Shown here piece after piece: positions 32,747-45,000 of a stretch of 64,000 bases of DNA. Numbering within the stretch: the first letter of the stretch is position 1; every line of letters begins with the position of its first letter. The DNA is from Cladophialophora immunda. Taxonomy: Eukaryota > Ascomycota > Eurotiomycetes > Chaetothyriales > Herpotrichiellaceae. Position numbers and translations under genes: made by a program. The DNA lies in the NCBI RefSeq assembly GCF_000835495.1, contig NW_015622545.1, forward strand, positions 2,434,777-2,498,776, in the 5' to 3' direction. The notes under the pieces are model-generated. The model searched no databases. It was not told the origin of the DNA and saw nothing but the letters and a program-made list of their open reading frames with translations.

Positions 32747-34838
32747 TCAGTACACGTACACGAAGAGCGGGTTCTCCTTGTCCGTCAGATCCTCGAAGCC
32801 CGTCTCGAGCCTCCCTTCGAGCACGGCCTCTGCCGCCTTGCGAGCCGGCTCGCGCTTCTTGTTGAGCCACATGATGTAAATCTGGAAGAGGATAGCGGTC
32901 ACGATCATGCCAGCAAAGGTGAAGACGCATGAGCCGATGCCGAGTGCTGCAAGAAAGACGCGTTAGCTACAAGCAACAGGGCCACTGGTAAGAGCCAGAT
33001 CCTGACGTACCGTAGCGTGGTGGGGATTTGAAGAACTGTGGTCCGATCACACTAGATTCCGCTGTTAATGGTGTGACATTCCCCAGAGGCCGCGGTGAGC
33101 TTACTTGGAGACGCAGAAGCCGGCCATGAGGAACATGTTGGTGACGACCTTCTTCGTGTGGCCGGCCGTGTTGGCTCCAGCCAGGGCCAGTGCGACGGCG
33201 TAGCCCGTAGGCCATGCGACAAACTAGGAGCCATTAGACGTCCGGTTCCATGTTGACACTGATTCGAAGGGGGGAGCTCACCATGTAGTAGCCGGCTAGA
33301 AGGGCGGCCTTGTTGCTGAATGGGATCACCAAGACCATGATGGATCCGGTCAATGCGATGATGTTGCAAAACACGATGCACAACGATCGGGTATTGGTGA
33401 AGCGAGCACAGATGAATGTGCCGATAATCATCACGAACAGCTCGAATCCGCCAACGGGCATGCCGAGCTGGAAGGACGTTCATGTTAGTTCTTCTTGTGT
33501 CCTGCGGTCTGGATGTTGTCTCCACGGCTTACCAGTGTCGTCTCAAGGGCAGAGAATCCGAAACCAGAGATGATCAGACTGCCGAACTGGGCGAAATACA
33601 ATTAGCACTCCATCAAGAAGTCGCTGGGGACCACTCACGGTGGCAATTGAATTGGCCAGATTCCCAAAGAAAGCGAACCAGAAGAAGAAGTAGCTCTTGG
33701 GGTCCAGGAAGGCCTCCTTGACCTGGGCCATTTTGAAGGTCTTGCTGTGAATCCCGGTGTTGTTGTGGCGGACCATCTCGACGGCGGCGACTTTCTCCTC
33801 CTCGGTGAGGAACTTTGCCGTCATTTGCGACGTAGGCAGGTAAAAGTACACCACAACAGCCCAAAACACCGTCACCGCCCCGGTGACCAGGAACATCCAT
33901 TTCCAAGGAGCGAGACCCCCGACGTGGATGTGCCCAAGTCCGTACGCTGAGATGCCTCCGACAATGTTTGCGATGCCGTTGGCACTGAACCAGACGCCGT
34001 ACCTGAATATCTGTTCCTCGCGAGCGTAAAACGCGCTGCTGATCAGGACACAGGATGGCTGCAGGCTGTTGATCGATCAGCGCAATCGATCAGCGCAAAG
34101 CTCTTGGAGCACTTACACCGACTCAGATGCACCGAGCAAGAACCGGACAACCATGAACTTTGCAAAGCTGTTGCACAGGACGCTCAGAAAGATAATCACC
34201 GCCCAACAAGATCTGAGAGCTTATCAGTCAGGTCACGCTGCCGGGCTCCGTCATCCTTACATGGCAGCTGTGATACACGTGGACGGCGAGAAGCGTTGCG
34301 TCAAGTGAGCGACAAATGGCTGCATGGCCAAGTATCCTGAAAGCGTGTCAGTAAAGGCAAAAGAACAGGAGAAGGGAAGGGGAGATTTAGAGACTTACCA
34401 AGATAGTAGATGCTCCCAAGCCATCCAAACTCCCGCGACGAAAGATGCTACCGACTATCAGTCAGTCAAGCCCACAGGTCAGTAGGCAAACCAAACCACT
34501 CACCGCATCTTGAAGAAGCCCAAAAATGGACGCATAGTTTACCGACACCAACTCCAGGAAGGCTAACATGGTGGTGAAGCTGAGAACACAGTCGTCAACA
34601 ACCGCTACCGGATCAGGAGGCTGCCCACTCACGTCAGGATGGGCAGGATATGAAAATCAATCTTGCGTAACACTCTCTTTCGCATTGCAGGGTCGAGGAC
34701 ATAGGGTTCCTGCTCGTCTCGATTCTTCAGGATCTCAAGTCCCAGATCGCCATTCACAACATGACTGGCTTCGACGCTGTCAGCGGGCTGAGGAGTCGTC
34801 TCGGACAAGACTCCTTTCTCGTCGGTCTTCATTGTCAT
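32747..34838 (-). CDS. Dal5-type MFS permease (anion:cation symporter)
   Basis: Eleven exons, 34838..34633, 34579..34504, 34447..34399, 34336..34261, 34212..34117, 34065..33639, 33586..33533, 33467..33282, 33223..33105, 33052..33012 and 32946..32747, all join in frame to 509 aa. After a hydrophilic leader, RKIDFHILPIL leads into about twelve helices. GWLGSIYYLGYL, RFLLGASES and the central KTFKMAQVKEAFLDPKSY loop are typical of the allantoate/nicotinate/ureidosuccinate permease family. It probably imports an organic anion such as a ureide, vitamin or N-acyl amino acid in symport with H+. Adjacency to an amidase and acyltransferase suggests uptake of their substrate. Exons of 41-96 nt make it prone to misannotation. 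Confidence 0.9.
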
Positions 34839-35538
34839 TACGATAGAAGTCGGGATGAATCACAAGGCAACAAGATGCTGAAAACTTGCCAACGTAGGAT
34901 ACAGGTGGTCAATGGACGATCGAACCATAAAGAGCGGTGGATAGTATATAAGAGATGTTTAGACGGCTGGACGCCAACGACTGGCCGCTGATCCACTGCA
35001 ATGTCAACCACGTTGCGGGATACTGATGATACCGGGGATTGGGCGCGATAAGATCGGTCCCGAAGCCATCTCAACACAATTTCTATCGGGTGGTGGTCTG
35101 TGGTGAAAAACGTATCGTTCCATATTCGCATTCTGCGCTTGATGCTGCTAGATGCATGCGCCGTGCCGTTGAGAGCCTTGAAAGGTTTCGAACGTACCCC
35201 CTGTGTAGAGATGTTGGGAGCAAGTGATAGAGATAAGTGCGATCTATCAGTGTCAGCCACATTTCGATAGCGAGGGGTTCTGTTTCTCGCCCGAATATAC
35301 AAGCAGATAGTCTGATTTGCATGGGCTCTTACTGGATGTAGGGCAAGCTCGATACGCGCATGATGCCTTCGGCGCCGAAGTAAGCAGGTATCAACTCCCA
35401 GGCAGGCATGGCAGGATATCGAGTTCCCGTGTTATCCGTCCATCGGTAGGGAGTATCTAAGACCAATAGGAACATAACCGTCACATGATCTCCAGGATAA
35501 TGACGCCTGAGCACCTGTAAATACCAACAAGAACTACA
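34839..35538. other. Intergenic region, nothing recognised
   Basis: 0.7 kb covering the permease promoter and the 3' flank of the kinase-pseudokinase gene. Confidence 0.4.
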
Positions 35539-38472
35539 TCACCTGGCCAAGCAGTCTTGCAACCGGCTCAAGACCTCTACTTGAAACTTCCCGTCCACTT
35601 TTTCCGCTTCGGGATCATCTAAACTGCCGTCCAAGCATATCTCTACCGCCTGTGCGTACGTCGGCCGTACGCTCTCCAGCAAAAATGGAATCCGCCTTTT
35701 CAGCAAGTGTATCAATGCAAGGGCCCTGCTCTTGTCCAGCTCCTCCTTCTTCATCACCTGGCTCAACGGTCTCCAGAGTCCAATCTCCAACAAGATGAGG
35801 CCCAGGCTAAAATAGTCGTACTCCGGCTTGTACGACTCGTAGGGGTTGTCGATGTCGGCGTACTTGGGATGATGGTACGCGCGGAGCGCACCCGTCAAGT
35901 CATCTCTTAGCTTGGTCGAATATGCGTTCGCCGTGTTCGGTCGACTGTGCGAGAACCCGATTAGGTAGGGGTTCGAGAGGTCCAGGGGCAAGAAATCCGA
36001 GTGCTGAAGGAGTCCGGGGGTATTGGGCTTGTCGCCGTTCATGAACAGCAACACATTGTACGATGACACGTTCTTGTGCAGCCAACCGACCCGGTGGAAT
36101 TTGTACACGACATTGGCGAGATCCCAGGCCAGCCGCATCCGATCGTCGAGATTAACCACAGTTTTCGTTGGACCATCTGTCTCGTCCAGCAGAGGTTTCT
36201 CGAGAAGCTCGATGAGTGGACGGACACCATCCCAGGTGCCCGAGGTTCGTGGGGGGAATGAATACACCAGACTGAAGGACCGGTGTCCTGGATCATGGAA
36301 GAATCCGACGCATGAGAGCGCTCGGAAGCCGGCGCTCGTCGCCATGGCTTGATCAGGCAGGCGAAGGATGTTCTGCATCCGCTGGAACAGCGTCTCCCCA
36401 ACCGCTCGGTTCTGCCGTTCCTGGTTATATTCCAGGCTCTCGACAATGACATCGCGTTGCGCGGAACGAAGCACACCTCTCTGAAACGTCTCACCTGGGA
36501 CCGAGCCAGACAGGTCAACGTCCTCCCGCTTTAACGTCAGAGATTGGTCGGTGCTCGACGCCGTAAGATCAGTCATGTGTTTGATGCTGAGCAGGGTCAG
36601 AAGAGAGCGCTTTGTTTTCGTATCAGGCAACTCTGAGAGTTGTCCTGCCAAACCAGTCACAGCGTCTTGGCCTTCCACAGCCTTGAGGGTCTGCAGGTAT
36701 GCCTCTTCACGGATCTTCGCTCCCACTTCCGCCGACAATGGAGCCAGGAGTTGATCGTTCAGTCGACGCAATGGCGCGAAGATCGGATAGTTCTCCTCTC
36801 GGTTCGGGGCGTTCAGCTTCCTCAACTCCTGCCTGATGTGCTGGAAGATCCCCACGATTTCGGTGAAGGTGGCCTCCCTCTTTAGGAGTGCAAGTACTTC
36901 TTCTCTGGCTTGATCGACGACAATCTGCCAGCTCAGGATGGTTTGTGCTTCAATCTCAAACTCGAGGGTCCCTCTGTCCTTTGAATGAGCCAGAGCGTCT
37001 TTGAGGGAATCAAAGATCCTCTTCAGAGTCGCAAAGCGGAGCATCGGAAGGGCCTCGTTAATATCAAATCGTTTTTCCGGATCAACGTCCAGCATGCCAA
37101 TGACCACGTTCAGCAGCTCTTGCTCCCCGTGTGTTCCGTCTTTTGCTTTCTCCTCGAGCCAGGCTACGAAGCCTTTGTTCGGTTTGAGCATTCCAGTGTG
37201 AAATGCCTTGGTCTCCATAGGAATCCCTCGGTACCCTACATATGCAGCTTTTCTCCTTTCCTTCATCATTTCGACGCCCTTCGGACCGCCGTCCTTCATG
37301 TACGCGTAGAGAACGCTAATTATGCAACCAAGAGACCAGATATCGCTCTTCCGCCCAATGCGGTACTGCTCTAAGGAATATAAGTCTTCCGACTCCGGAG
37401 ACGAATAGTATCCATCGCGGTCCTGGAAAGTCTTCTTGGAGTCCTCGGTTGCGTCTCTCATGGTTGTGAGTCCAAAGTCTGCCAGAATAAAATCGGCGCC
37501 ATCCACCAAAACATTCTTGGGTTTCAGATCACGGTGGCAACCAATTAGGTTGAGGTCAAGGTCCTCTTTTTGGAAGTAGTGTAGATGCTGCAGTCCTGAG
37601 GCCAACCCGCATAGGGCGAGATAGAAGGTATCGTCCGATGCAAACTGCTCGCGGCGTGTTGGTTCAGACAGCAACCGGTCCAGGTCCCCGTCTTTAGCGT
37701 ACCGAAACAAGAAGTTATGCATCCCTTTGTAGGTGTAAAAGCCGAGAACCTTCAAGATGTTAGGGTGATCGGTAAGACCGAGCAGCCGGAGGCAACGCAG
37801 CTCGCTCTCATACCCTTCCGCTTTCCCAGGCTTGAGCTGCTTGCGGACAAGGCACAGATCTGAGAACTGGGACTCCGGAGTCCATTTCAGAGGCGGGACG
37901 TGGATGAGGAAGGCTTCGCCAAAGTACCCATGGCCCAGTGCCTTATTTTTCGTAAACGGGAGGCGTATGTTATCAGAGACAGAACGATGCGCGGCAGTCT
38001 GTGGGAAGGAAGGGACGATGAATTTGTATTGGTTCTCTTCGAATGCGGATGCCCACTTTTCAATCTCAAAGATCTTCTGCTCGAGATCGTCGACTTGATG
38101 TTCCAATCTCGTGCTGTCGGCTTGGAGGTCCGGTTTGCCAAAGATCTTTTCCAGTTGCTCTAGGGTCATGGGGAGTTTCTGGTCCATGTTTTCGTTCTGG
38201 AACTCGTCATATTGAATGAAGTGGTTGAAGAGGGCGAGCTTGTCGATGCTGACGAGGGTAGCGAATATCCTCTTGGCTCCCGCACGAGTTGTTGTGATGA
38301 TGTCGTCCTTGGTCTCGGGCGGAACATCGCTGTGGTGCACAACCGTGCTGATGGTCTTGTCGTCGATCAAGTCGGAGAGCCATTGGTACGGAACGAATTT
38401 TCGAGTTTCGTAATTCAATCTCTCACGTTTGCCAAGCTCTCTCTGAAGAGTGTTGACGGGGTTGAGGGGCAT
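35539..38472 (-). CDS. Protein kinase-pseudokinase fusion
   Basis: An intronless gene of 977 aa from the ATG at 38472; an upstream in-frame ATG at 38592 would add 40 residues unlike the rest. The N-terminal about 170 residues are helical, with no known domain. The first kinase domain looks active: a glycine-rich GHGYFGEAF near 180, Lys near 211, HRDLKPKNVLV at 313, DFG at 332 and an SPE segment. A linker of about 200 helical residues follows. The second domain near 720-977 is a pseudokinase: HRD is replaced by HKN at 799, and DFG by GFSHSRP. This kinase plus degenerate kinase order recalls JAK or GCN2 architecture in form only. Partners and substrate are unknown. It could act in fungal signalling or incompatibility. 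Confidence 0.82.
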   Translation of the reverse strand: MPLNPVNTLQRELGKRERLNYETRKFVPYQWLSDLIDDKTISTVVHHSDVPPETKDDIITTTRAGAKRIFATLVSIDKLALFNHFIQYDEFQNENMDQKLPMTLEQLEKIFGKPDLQADSTRLEHQVDDLEQKIFEIEKWASAFEENQYKFIVPSFPQTAAHRSVSDNIRLPFTKNKALGHGYFGEAFLIHVPPLKWTPESQFSDLCLVRKQLKPGKAEGYESELRCLRLLGLTDHPNILKVLGFYTYKGMHNFLFRYAKDGDLDRLLSEPTRREQFASDDTFYLALCGLASGLQHLHYFQKEDLDLNLIGCHRDLKPKNVLVDGADFILADFGLTTMRDATEDSKKTFQDRDGYYSSPESEDLYSLEQYRIGRKSDIWSLGCIISVLYAYMKDGGPKGVEMMKERRKAAYVGYRGIPMETKAFHTGMLKPNKGFVAWLEEKAKDGTHGEQELLNVVIGMLDVDPEKRFDINEALPMLRFATLKRIFDSLKDALAHSKDRGTLEFEIEAQTILSWQIVVDQAREEVLALLKREATFTEIVGIFQHIRQELRKLNAPNREENYPIFAPLRRLNDQLLAPLSAEVGAKIREEAYLQTLKAVEGQDAVTGLAGQLSELPDTKTKRSLLTLLSIKHMTDLTASSTDQSLTLKREDVDLSGSVPGETFQRGVLRSAQRDVIVESLEYNQERQNRAVGETLFQRMQNILRLPDQAMATSAGFRALSCVGFFHDPGHRSFSLVYSFPPRTSGTWDGVRPLIELLEKPLLDETDGPTKTVVNLDDRMRLAWDLANVVYKFHRVGWLHKNVSSYNVLLFMNGDKPNTPGLLQHSDFLPLDLSNPYLIGFSHSRPNTANAYSTKLRDDLTGALRAYHHPKYADIDNPYESYKPEYDYFSLGLILLEIGLWRPLSQVMKKEELDKSRALALIHLLKRRIPFLLESVRPTYAQAVEICLDGSLDDPEAEKVDGKFQVEVLSRLQDCLAR

Positions 38473-39625
38473 GATCGGATTCTTGTACGAAGCTTCAAAG
38501 GCAAAGGCAGAGGAAAGGGGAGAGGGTGTGAACGGCTGAGGCCAACGGCTCAAACGAGCAATCAGGTTCAAAACTTGATGCAATTGGCGCAAGAGGAAGA
38601 CGATCTCCCAGCGTAAGTGAGATTATTGCTCATTTGGATGCCTCCTGGATCATTTCAAGCTCTTCCTGGAGCAGCATCAATGTACTATCCTCGAGGGACA
38701 AGGCCGACAGAACGCCTTGATCCGCATGGGACACTCACGTCCGTTAATTTGCGCGGCGCAGTGACGATAAAGTACTCCTCCCTCTGCTGTTTCACCGACG
38801 ATGAAATCATGAGTCTGGGTCAGGGCAAAAATCCATTGATACACCAAGACAGTTCGGTCAAAAGAAACCGACCAGCGGCCATACTCACTTCGATTGTGAA
38901 ACTATTTCCATGTATTTTCCAAAGAGCATCAAGCAACAGCCGCTTCTTCACATATCTGGTTGGGATAGCTTGCTTCTCCATGGGGGCGATTTGGGCTGAT
39001 CAAGGATAGTAAGAGATTCCAAGCGGCGTCGGACGAGAAGGGAGATAGATGCTGAAGCCCGCATCAGAAGGTGCCGAGCCAATTCAAGTCTTGGTCTCGG
39101 GCGTGAAGGGCAAAAGGAATCCCTCGCGCAGGCTCCACGCAGCCACGACCATCCTTCAACCGGTGTGACAATCAGGAATATTTCTCCAACCAGCTCATGG
39201 ATGGAGCCTTAGTAAGTACACTAGCCTTGCGCCACAACTGCGAGTTTGAGCCAAATCGCACATGTCGGGCTCTGATTTGTTTTGCTGAACGAGAATCGCA
39301 GGTCCGTGGCCGAATGCTAGTTGAACACATGGCCCAGAAGCGCCCGACTCACCTGCGACAACTAATTGAGCCGCAACAGTTGGCAAATGGTGGAAAATGA
39401 GGTAATAGAAATGCCTGCATTTATCAACATCAGGGGCGCATGCTCCGTATTCTTCTGCTATCGAATGTGTACCTGATCCAACCTGTAATTACTCCCCCAA
39501 CCCGGGAATCTGCCCTTCCAATCTTTTTCCCCAGTTGACGTTGACAGATACTCCAGCCTATCAGGGATACAAAGAAGAGAACAGCGCAGTAGTGCAGCCT
39601 GACTTCGCAAACTACTTCGACAACC
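38473..39625. other. Divergent intergenic region, nothing recognised
   Basis: 1.15 kb between the kinase-pseudokinase gene (minus) and the CorA-like gene (plus). Only short frames without domains. Confidence 0.4.
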
Positions 39626-41518
39626 ATGGACTGGCCCACGGCTCGCACGGATCTGGTCGCCGAGGAAAACCAATGGACGTGTGATTTTGATCGAGTAAGG
39701 CGCAAGCTTGCTGCTGATGCACGAAGGCTGTTCTCTGCAGAAGCGGATGAGGTGGATGTCTGGAGAGTCGTGTTTGATGCACAGGTACACCGGAAGAGGA
39801 TCGCTCTCAGTCCCAAAATCGGCCTGGGCTCGCTTGAACAACTCTGGGAGGTTGGTTCTGCGTACCCAAGGAGCTGGTTTAGTCCGAACCACTGATGGAT
39901 TTCATTTTCGAAGAATCCAGCCGATGACAACATCATCTAGTATGTTAGATGGTCCATCCACCTGAATCTCTGCTGCAAACTCAACGGAATCTGATATTCT
40001 GCAGCATAATGCGGCAAACAAACACTTGGGATCGCCTTCGGGTCAAGCTTGGGACCTTCCGGGCCATTTGCTCACACCACCAGGTCTTTCCATACTTTAT
40101 GGAAACCGTTCACTGCTTCGGGAACCGTGTAAGAGAGGACGCCAACACATCGGGGAACTTCCACTGGCGGATCCGAAAGCAACACCAGCAGTCGAGTTTG
40201 CGCCAATATGCTCCAACTCTTGACCGAAGCACTGACTCTCCCTAGTTATTGAAATGTCCTACACCCTCCGATTCTTCGAGAGGAAGGAGGGCAGTCAAGG
40301 AGACCCTTGGTCCCTTCGACAGACTGGTATTTATCATCAGTTTTGTTCCCAAGCAAAACATTCGGTGTGGATCTTCCTCCAACCTTCTCGGTATCTCGAA
40401 AGTAGGTTTCGGGAAAGGCTGGATCTGATACTACACAGCGAGATTCACCGTTCGGCGCGTCTCGCATTGGCGCACGTATCACTTCTATTTTCGTCAATGG
40501 CCAACTGGGGGGAGTACATTGACGCTCAAACTACCATTTTACGAGAAACGGTGAGGTCGCTCTTCCATGATTCCTTCACACCCCTTCATTCCTCGGACTT
40601 TAGCCTCTGGCCCGGTCAAAGCGAGACGAGAGAGTACGCCGTTCGAACATAGCCCTATCAGAAGACTGGAATATTTCTCCTGTAATGCTAATCGTGGAGA
40701 TGGGGAACAGGAGGAAAAGGTTGCGTTCGTCCATGTGGAGCATCGTGCCGCGGACGACTACTCTGTTCGATTCACCGACAGACAGACAGTTCAGCTGCTA
40801 CGTCGCAAGTTGTTGAAAGCGGCCAGTATCCTCCAGGCTTCAACCGACATAGGATGCATGATCAAAGCCCGGTTTGAGAAGAGCAATTTGTTCACTGCCG
40901 ACTTACTCAATGTCCTGATCACTGAGCTCGATGACTACATTGCAGAGGCTACGTATTACCGACGTTGTGTGGACGACCTCCTACAAAGATCATGGGACAC
41001 CAACAACTTGGTTTGAAACACTTGTCCATTTTTCCAATATGGAGGTCCTAATGAATTTCCAGTTGACCAACATCCTGGAATACCGTGTCGGCTCTTCAAC
41101 CCTTGAAACCAGCAAGACGAGTGACTCAGCCTTGCAGAAGATGAAGGAAATCGCTGTGCAGGGAGAATGGGACAATGAATTGAACCAGAAGACGTCCATC
41201 ACGACTAAAGCCCTGACAGTGGTGGCCACGATCTATTTACCAGCAAGCTTGTTGTCGGTGCGTTCTGAGAGATGGCTTTTCAACATCGAAATGGCTGACA
41301 CCTCTTAAACTTAGGGCCTCTTCTGCTCCAATCTTGTCCAAATTGACGCAAATAATCATCTCGTCGCCGTCCAGGACTTTTGGAAATTTGTGGTCATTTT
41401 GATGCCGATGATGGCAGGAACGTTTGCTTTCGTGGCAGCCCTGCAGAAATACTGGACCGGCTCATACAAGAGAGAGAAGAGAGAGGCCGAGGAACGAGGA
41501 GCCGCACATACACAATAG
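39626..41518 (+). CDS. CorA-like transporter-domain membrane protein
   Basis: Six exons, 39626..39850, 39949..40195, 40246..40550, 40633..41010, 41063..41257 and 41315..41518, give 517 aa. The soluble part contains FGNRVREDANTSGNFHWRI and DPWSLRQTGIYHQF, which match the fungal CorA-like domain. A long helix follows, then two closely spaced C-terminal transmembrane helices (TVVATIYLPASLLS and FVVILMPMMAGTFAFVAAL) and a short basic tail. The canonical Mg2+-selective GMN loop between the two helices is absent, so ion transport is doubtful. Such proteins are expanded in filamentous fungi and mostly uncharacterised. The first and third introns (98 and 82 nt) have the weakest support; the last two are clear. 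Confidence 0.72.
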
Positions 41519-42011
41519 ATGCAGTTTGCAAGACCTGTCCTCTGTGGAGGTGAACTCGGCCGTCCCTGTAACCCGGGCGAGCACAATTAGCAGCATGAGT
41601 GCGAATAGAATGAACGCAAAGCGAACAACATGAGACATGAAAAGGAAAGATTAGGCGTCTAGATCACAAAGCTGCAGTCCCAGGCGATTCCCTTCTTCTG
41701 CAAGCTGTAAGAGGATTCGATAGCAGCATAGCGCCCTTGCTAACTGCCTTGGATTGCCAGGTCGACAGGGCGCTGTGAATGCAGGTGCCTCTGACCACTC
41801 GACCCCTGTCACGTCAGCACCGCTCAGTCACCCTCGATTGCTGCCTAAAGCAGCCACGTCCTTGTCCCCCGTTGCCTTCAGCCCGACGGCTAAAAGTACG
41901 TCTGCGGCTTCCTCGCCCCTCAAGACAGACCGACCGGCCGACTTCAGGAGTATTCTGAAAAGATTTTGGAAACAGGTTCGCAGTTGAAAGCCTTGGGTCT
42001 AGATCAGAACC
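41519..42011. other. Short intergenic region
   Basis: 0.5 kb between two genes on the same strand, with no feature recognised; presumably the promoter of the kinase-TPR gene. Confidence 0.35.
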
Positions 42012-45000
42012 ATGTCTTTCATCTCTCACGCCCAACGACGACACAATTTCGACTTCTCAAATGTTGCAAGGCCTGTACCCGCAAGGCCGCCGCAGCGGGA
42101 GCAGACACAAAGAGCATCATCGAAGAAAACAGGGAATGAGCAAAGGTATAACTTTCTCTCTTGCTTAGCCAGTGCACAAGCATGCAAGATCGACTTCACC
42201 GGGATAGCATGGGTTGAAGCCCAACCAGACTTGGGGCATGGTGCACAGGCACTTGTCTCCGAGACACGAGCGAGTGTCGAAACGGTTCTTGCGTTCAAGC
42301 GACGATCTCCAGATGGCATAGCGCGGAAGGAGATCCCTGAAGACGACATTGAGTCCGCGTTTCGGGAACTGACGAGCGAGATCTGGGTCCTGGGCCAGCC
42401 AGGCGTGAAGGGACATCCAAATATCGTACAACTGATGGGAATCTGCTGGGAGATTATTCCTATGGCAAACAAACCTCGCAAGAGTCAGCTCGACGATCAG
42501 ATCCAGATCTGGCCGGTCCTAATATTTGAGAAGGCTCATCAGGGGAGTCTGGAGTCCTTCATTCGACAACACGGTGTGGAGTTGTCCTTCGCTGAAAGAG
42601 TGAAGATTTGCGGAGAGATCGCGTCCGCTCTCAAGGCAATGCATGAGATTGGTGAGCACCTTCAAAGCCTCCGTGTTGCCCGTCTTTTCTCGGTTTTCCT
42701 GACGAGTTGCAGACATCATCCACGGCGACGTAAAACCTGCCAACGCACTTGTCTTCGGTAAAGATATCCATGCCACGACGACAAAGCTGGCTGACTTCGG
42801 ATTTTCGACCACTGCTTCCACGGATGCCATTGTTCTTCCGATCTCATTGCCGTGGAACGCGCCAGAATTGGAGGGGAGGAAGAAGACTTCATACAACTTG
42901 TCGTCCGCTAAGAAGGTGGACGTCTACTGCTTCGGCATGCTCTGCTTGTGGGTCTTGTTCTGGGAACAGCTTGAAGAGAAAGGCAGCCCCATGGAGGGAG
43001 GTGGCATTTTCTCCAGAACCTGGCGGAACATGCATAACATAATTCGGAAGCTCGTGACCGGAGAAGCGGCGTCAATTGATCTCGAATCGCTGCGAAACCT
43101 GAACCGCGAGACAGCCGAGAACAACAAGACGCTCAAGTACGCCCTCCAATTTGCCGATGCCGCCGTCGGGGAGTTCAGGCCAGCTCTCCAGAGACTATTT
43201 GAACAGACTCTGGTATTTGACCCAGATCAGAGGGGAGACTTCGAGGAGATCTCTGCTATATTTTCCGAGGGGCAATCACACAATCAACCTACTGCACCGA
43301 CCACAAAGGTCAAGAAGGCTGTCATGTCAAGCCCGAAGCCCAGCGACTTCAAGGTGAGCAACACTGCTCCTGAAGTTCATGTTTTCTAATCTGATATTGA
43401 TTGATACGAGGTATCTGAATCTCTACAAACGCTCTGCCTGGGTGACTACCGGCTCCGAAGACATATCCTTCAATGTCTCAGTGAAGAATTTAACACGAGC
43501 GAAACGGCAGAAGAGAAATCGAAGCTTGATTTCCAGCTCACATTCTGTAGCGTGATTGGGTTCGGCACGCAAAGGTTCCCACATGAGACCAAATTCAAGG
43601 GCTGGCCGTCGACAACTGGCGTTCAAGCTTCGCAAATCCACGATGAAATAGAAGCTTCGAGGCTACAGGAAGAGCCTTTCAACGAGGATCTCCGAAGAAT
43701 GTATTCCACTGGCATCATCCAACCAATTCATGGCGCCGAGGACTATGGAGAAGCGATGTTGCAAAATCAGAAGCTCATCAAAATCTTGCTTCGAGAAGAA
43801 GTGGCGGACATGGAGAAAGCCATGGGGAAAACGCATGCCGCTGTCTTGAGTTTAAAGTTTTGTTATGGAGGCGTCTTGCCCACTTTAGCTGGGATGGAAG
43901 GGTTGTGGGAAGGGAAACACGGGGATGGCACGGGAGAACAGCGTGAACCCAACACGAAAGATCCATCTCACGAGGGAGTCCAATTCTGGTCGCAGATGGC
44001 CAAAGACCTTGAAACCGACCCGAATTACGGACCTCAGAGTCTTGAATTTCTCCTCACGAAAGCATACCTGGCCATGGCGCACATGGGTATCCAAGAGTTC
44101 GACTCCCTCGACTCAGCTCATGACTTAGCCCGAGAGACTCACGCCGAGATGATGAAAACCGAACAAGGAAGAGACCACGTCGTCACCGTCATGTTAAGTC
44201 GACTCCTGGCACAAAATGCAGACGTCCGGGGTCACACGGAAGAAGCGATCAAGCTTAGTAGGCAGTCGCGAGAGGCTGTGGTTAAAATATTTGGAGAAGA
44301 GCATGGCAACGCTTACATGCAGCTGGACGTGGAAGCTGCTCTTCTCATGAGGCAGGGAAATTTTGAAGAGGCCGAAGCCCTTCTTAGGGACGCAATCAAA
44401 GGCCTCGGGAAGGCCATCGGCGCAGATACCATGCCAATGCTAAATCCCCTGGACCAGCTGTTCACCACCCTCATGATGGCGGGGAAGTTTCAGGAGGCAA
44501 ACGAAGTCAACACCCGTTGCATGGACATCCTCTTGAAGAATGGGTTTACCCTGATTGATCCTATGCTCACGAGGGTTCGAATGAACACCATTGATATTCT
44601 GATGGAACAAGAGCTTTATGCCACTGCAGCCGAAAAATGCAGCGAGTATATTTCGGAGATCGAAAAGCAGTTCTGGATTTTGAGCAGAGACCAGCTTCCA
44701 CAGTTGCGCGAGCCGCAGCCTGGAGCTCCCCCTGATCCGCGCGCGATAGATGTGATGCGACTGTATAGCCTTCACCTTATCCGGGCTATCGCGTGGACGG
44801 CACAAGGCAAGCCAGATGCTGATGGAGAAATCCTCAAAATCTTGACCAATGCGAACCACGGCCTAGGACTGGAACCATGGTGCAACCTAGATCGGAAAAC
44901 CGGTCGACCCGGCAGCGCTCTTTCCACCGCGATGGAAGAGGGACACTGCACGTGGCTCGAGATTCTGACGGGCCTCGGTGCGAAGAACTTGCAGAATGGA

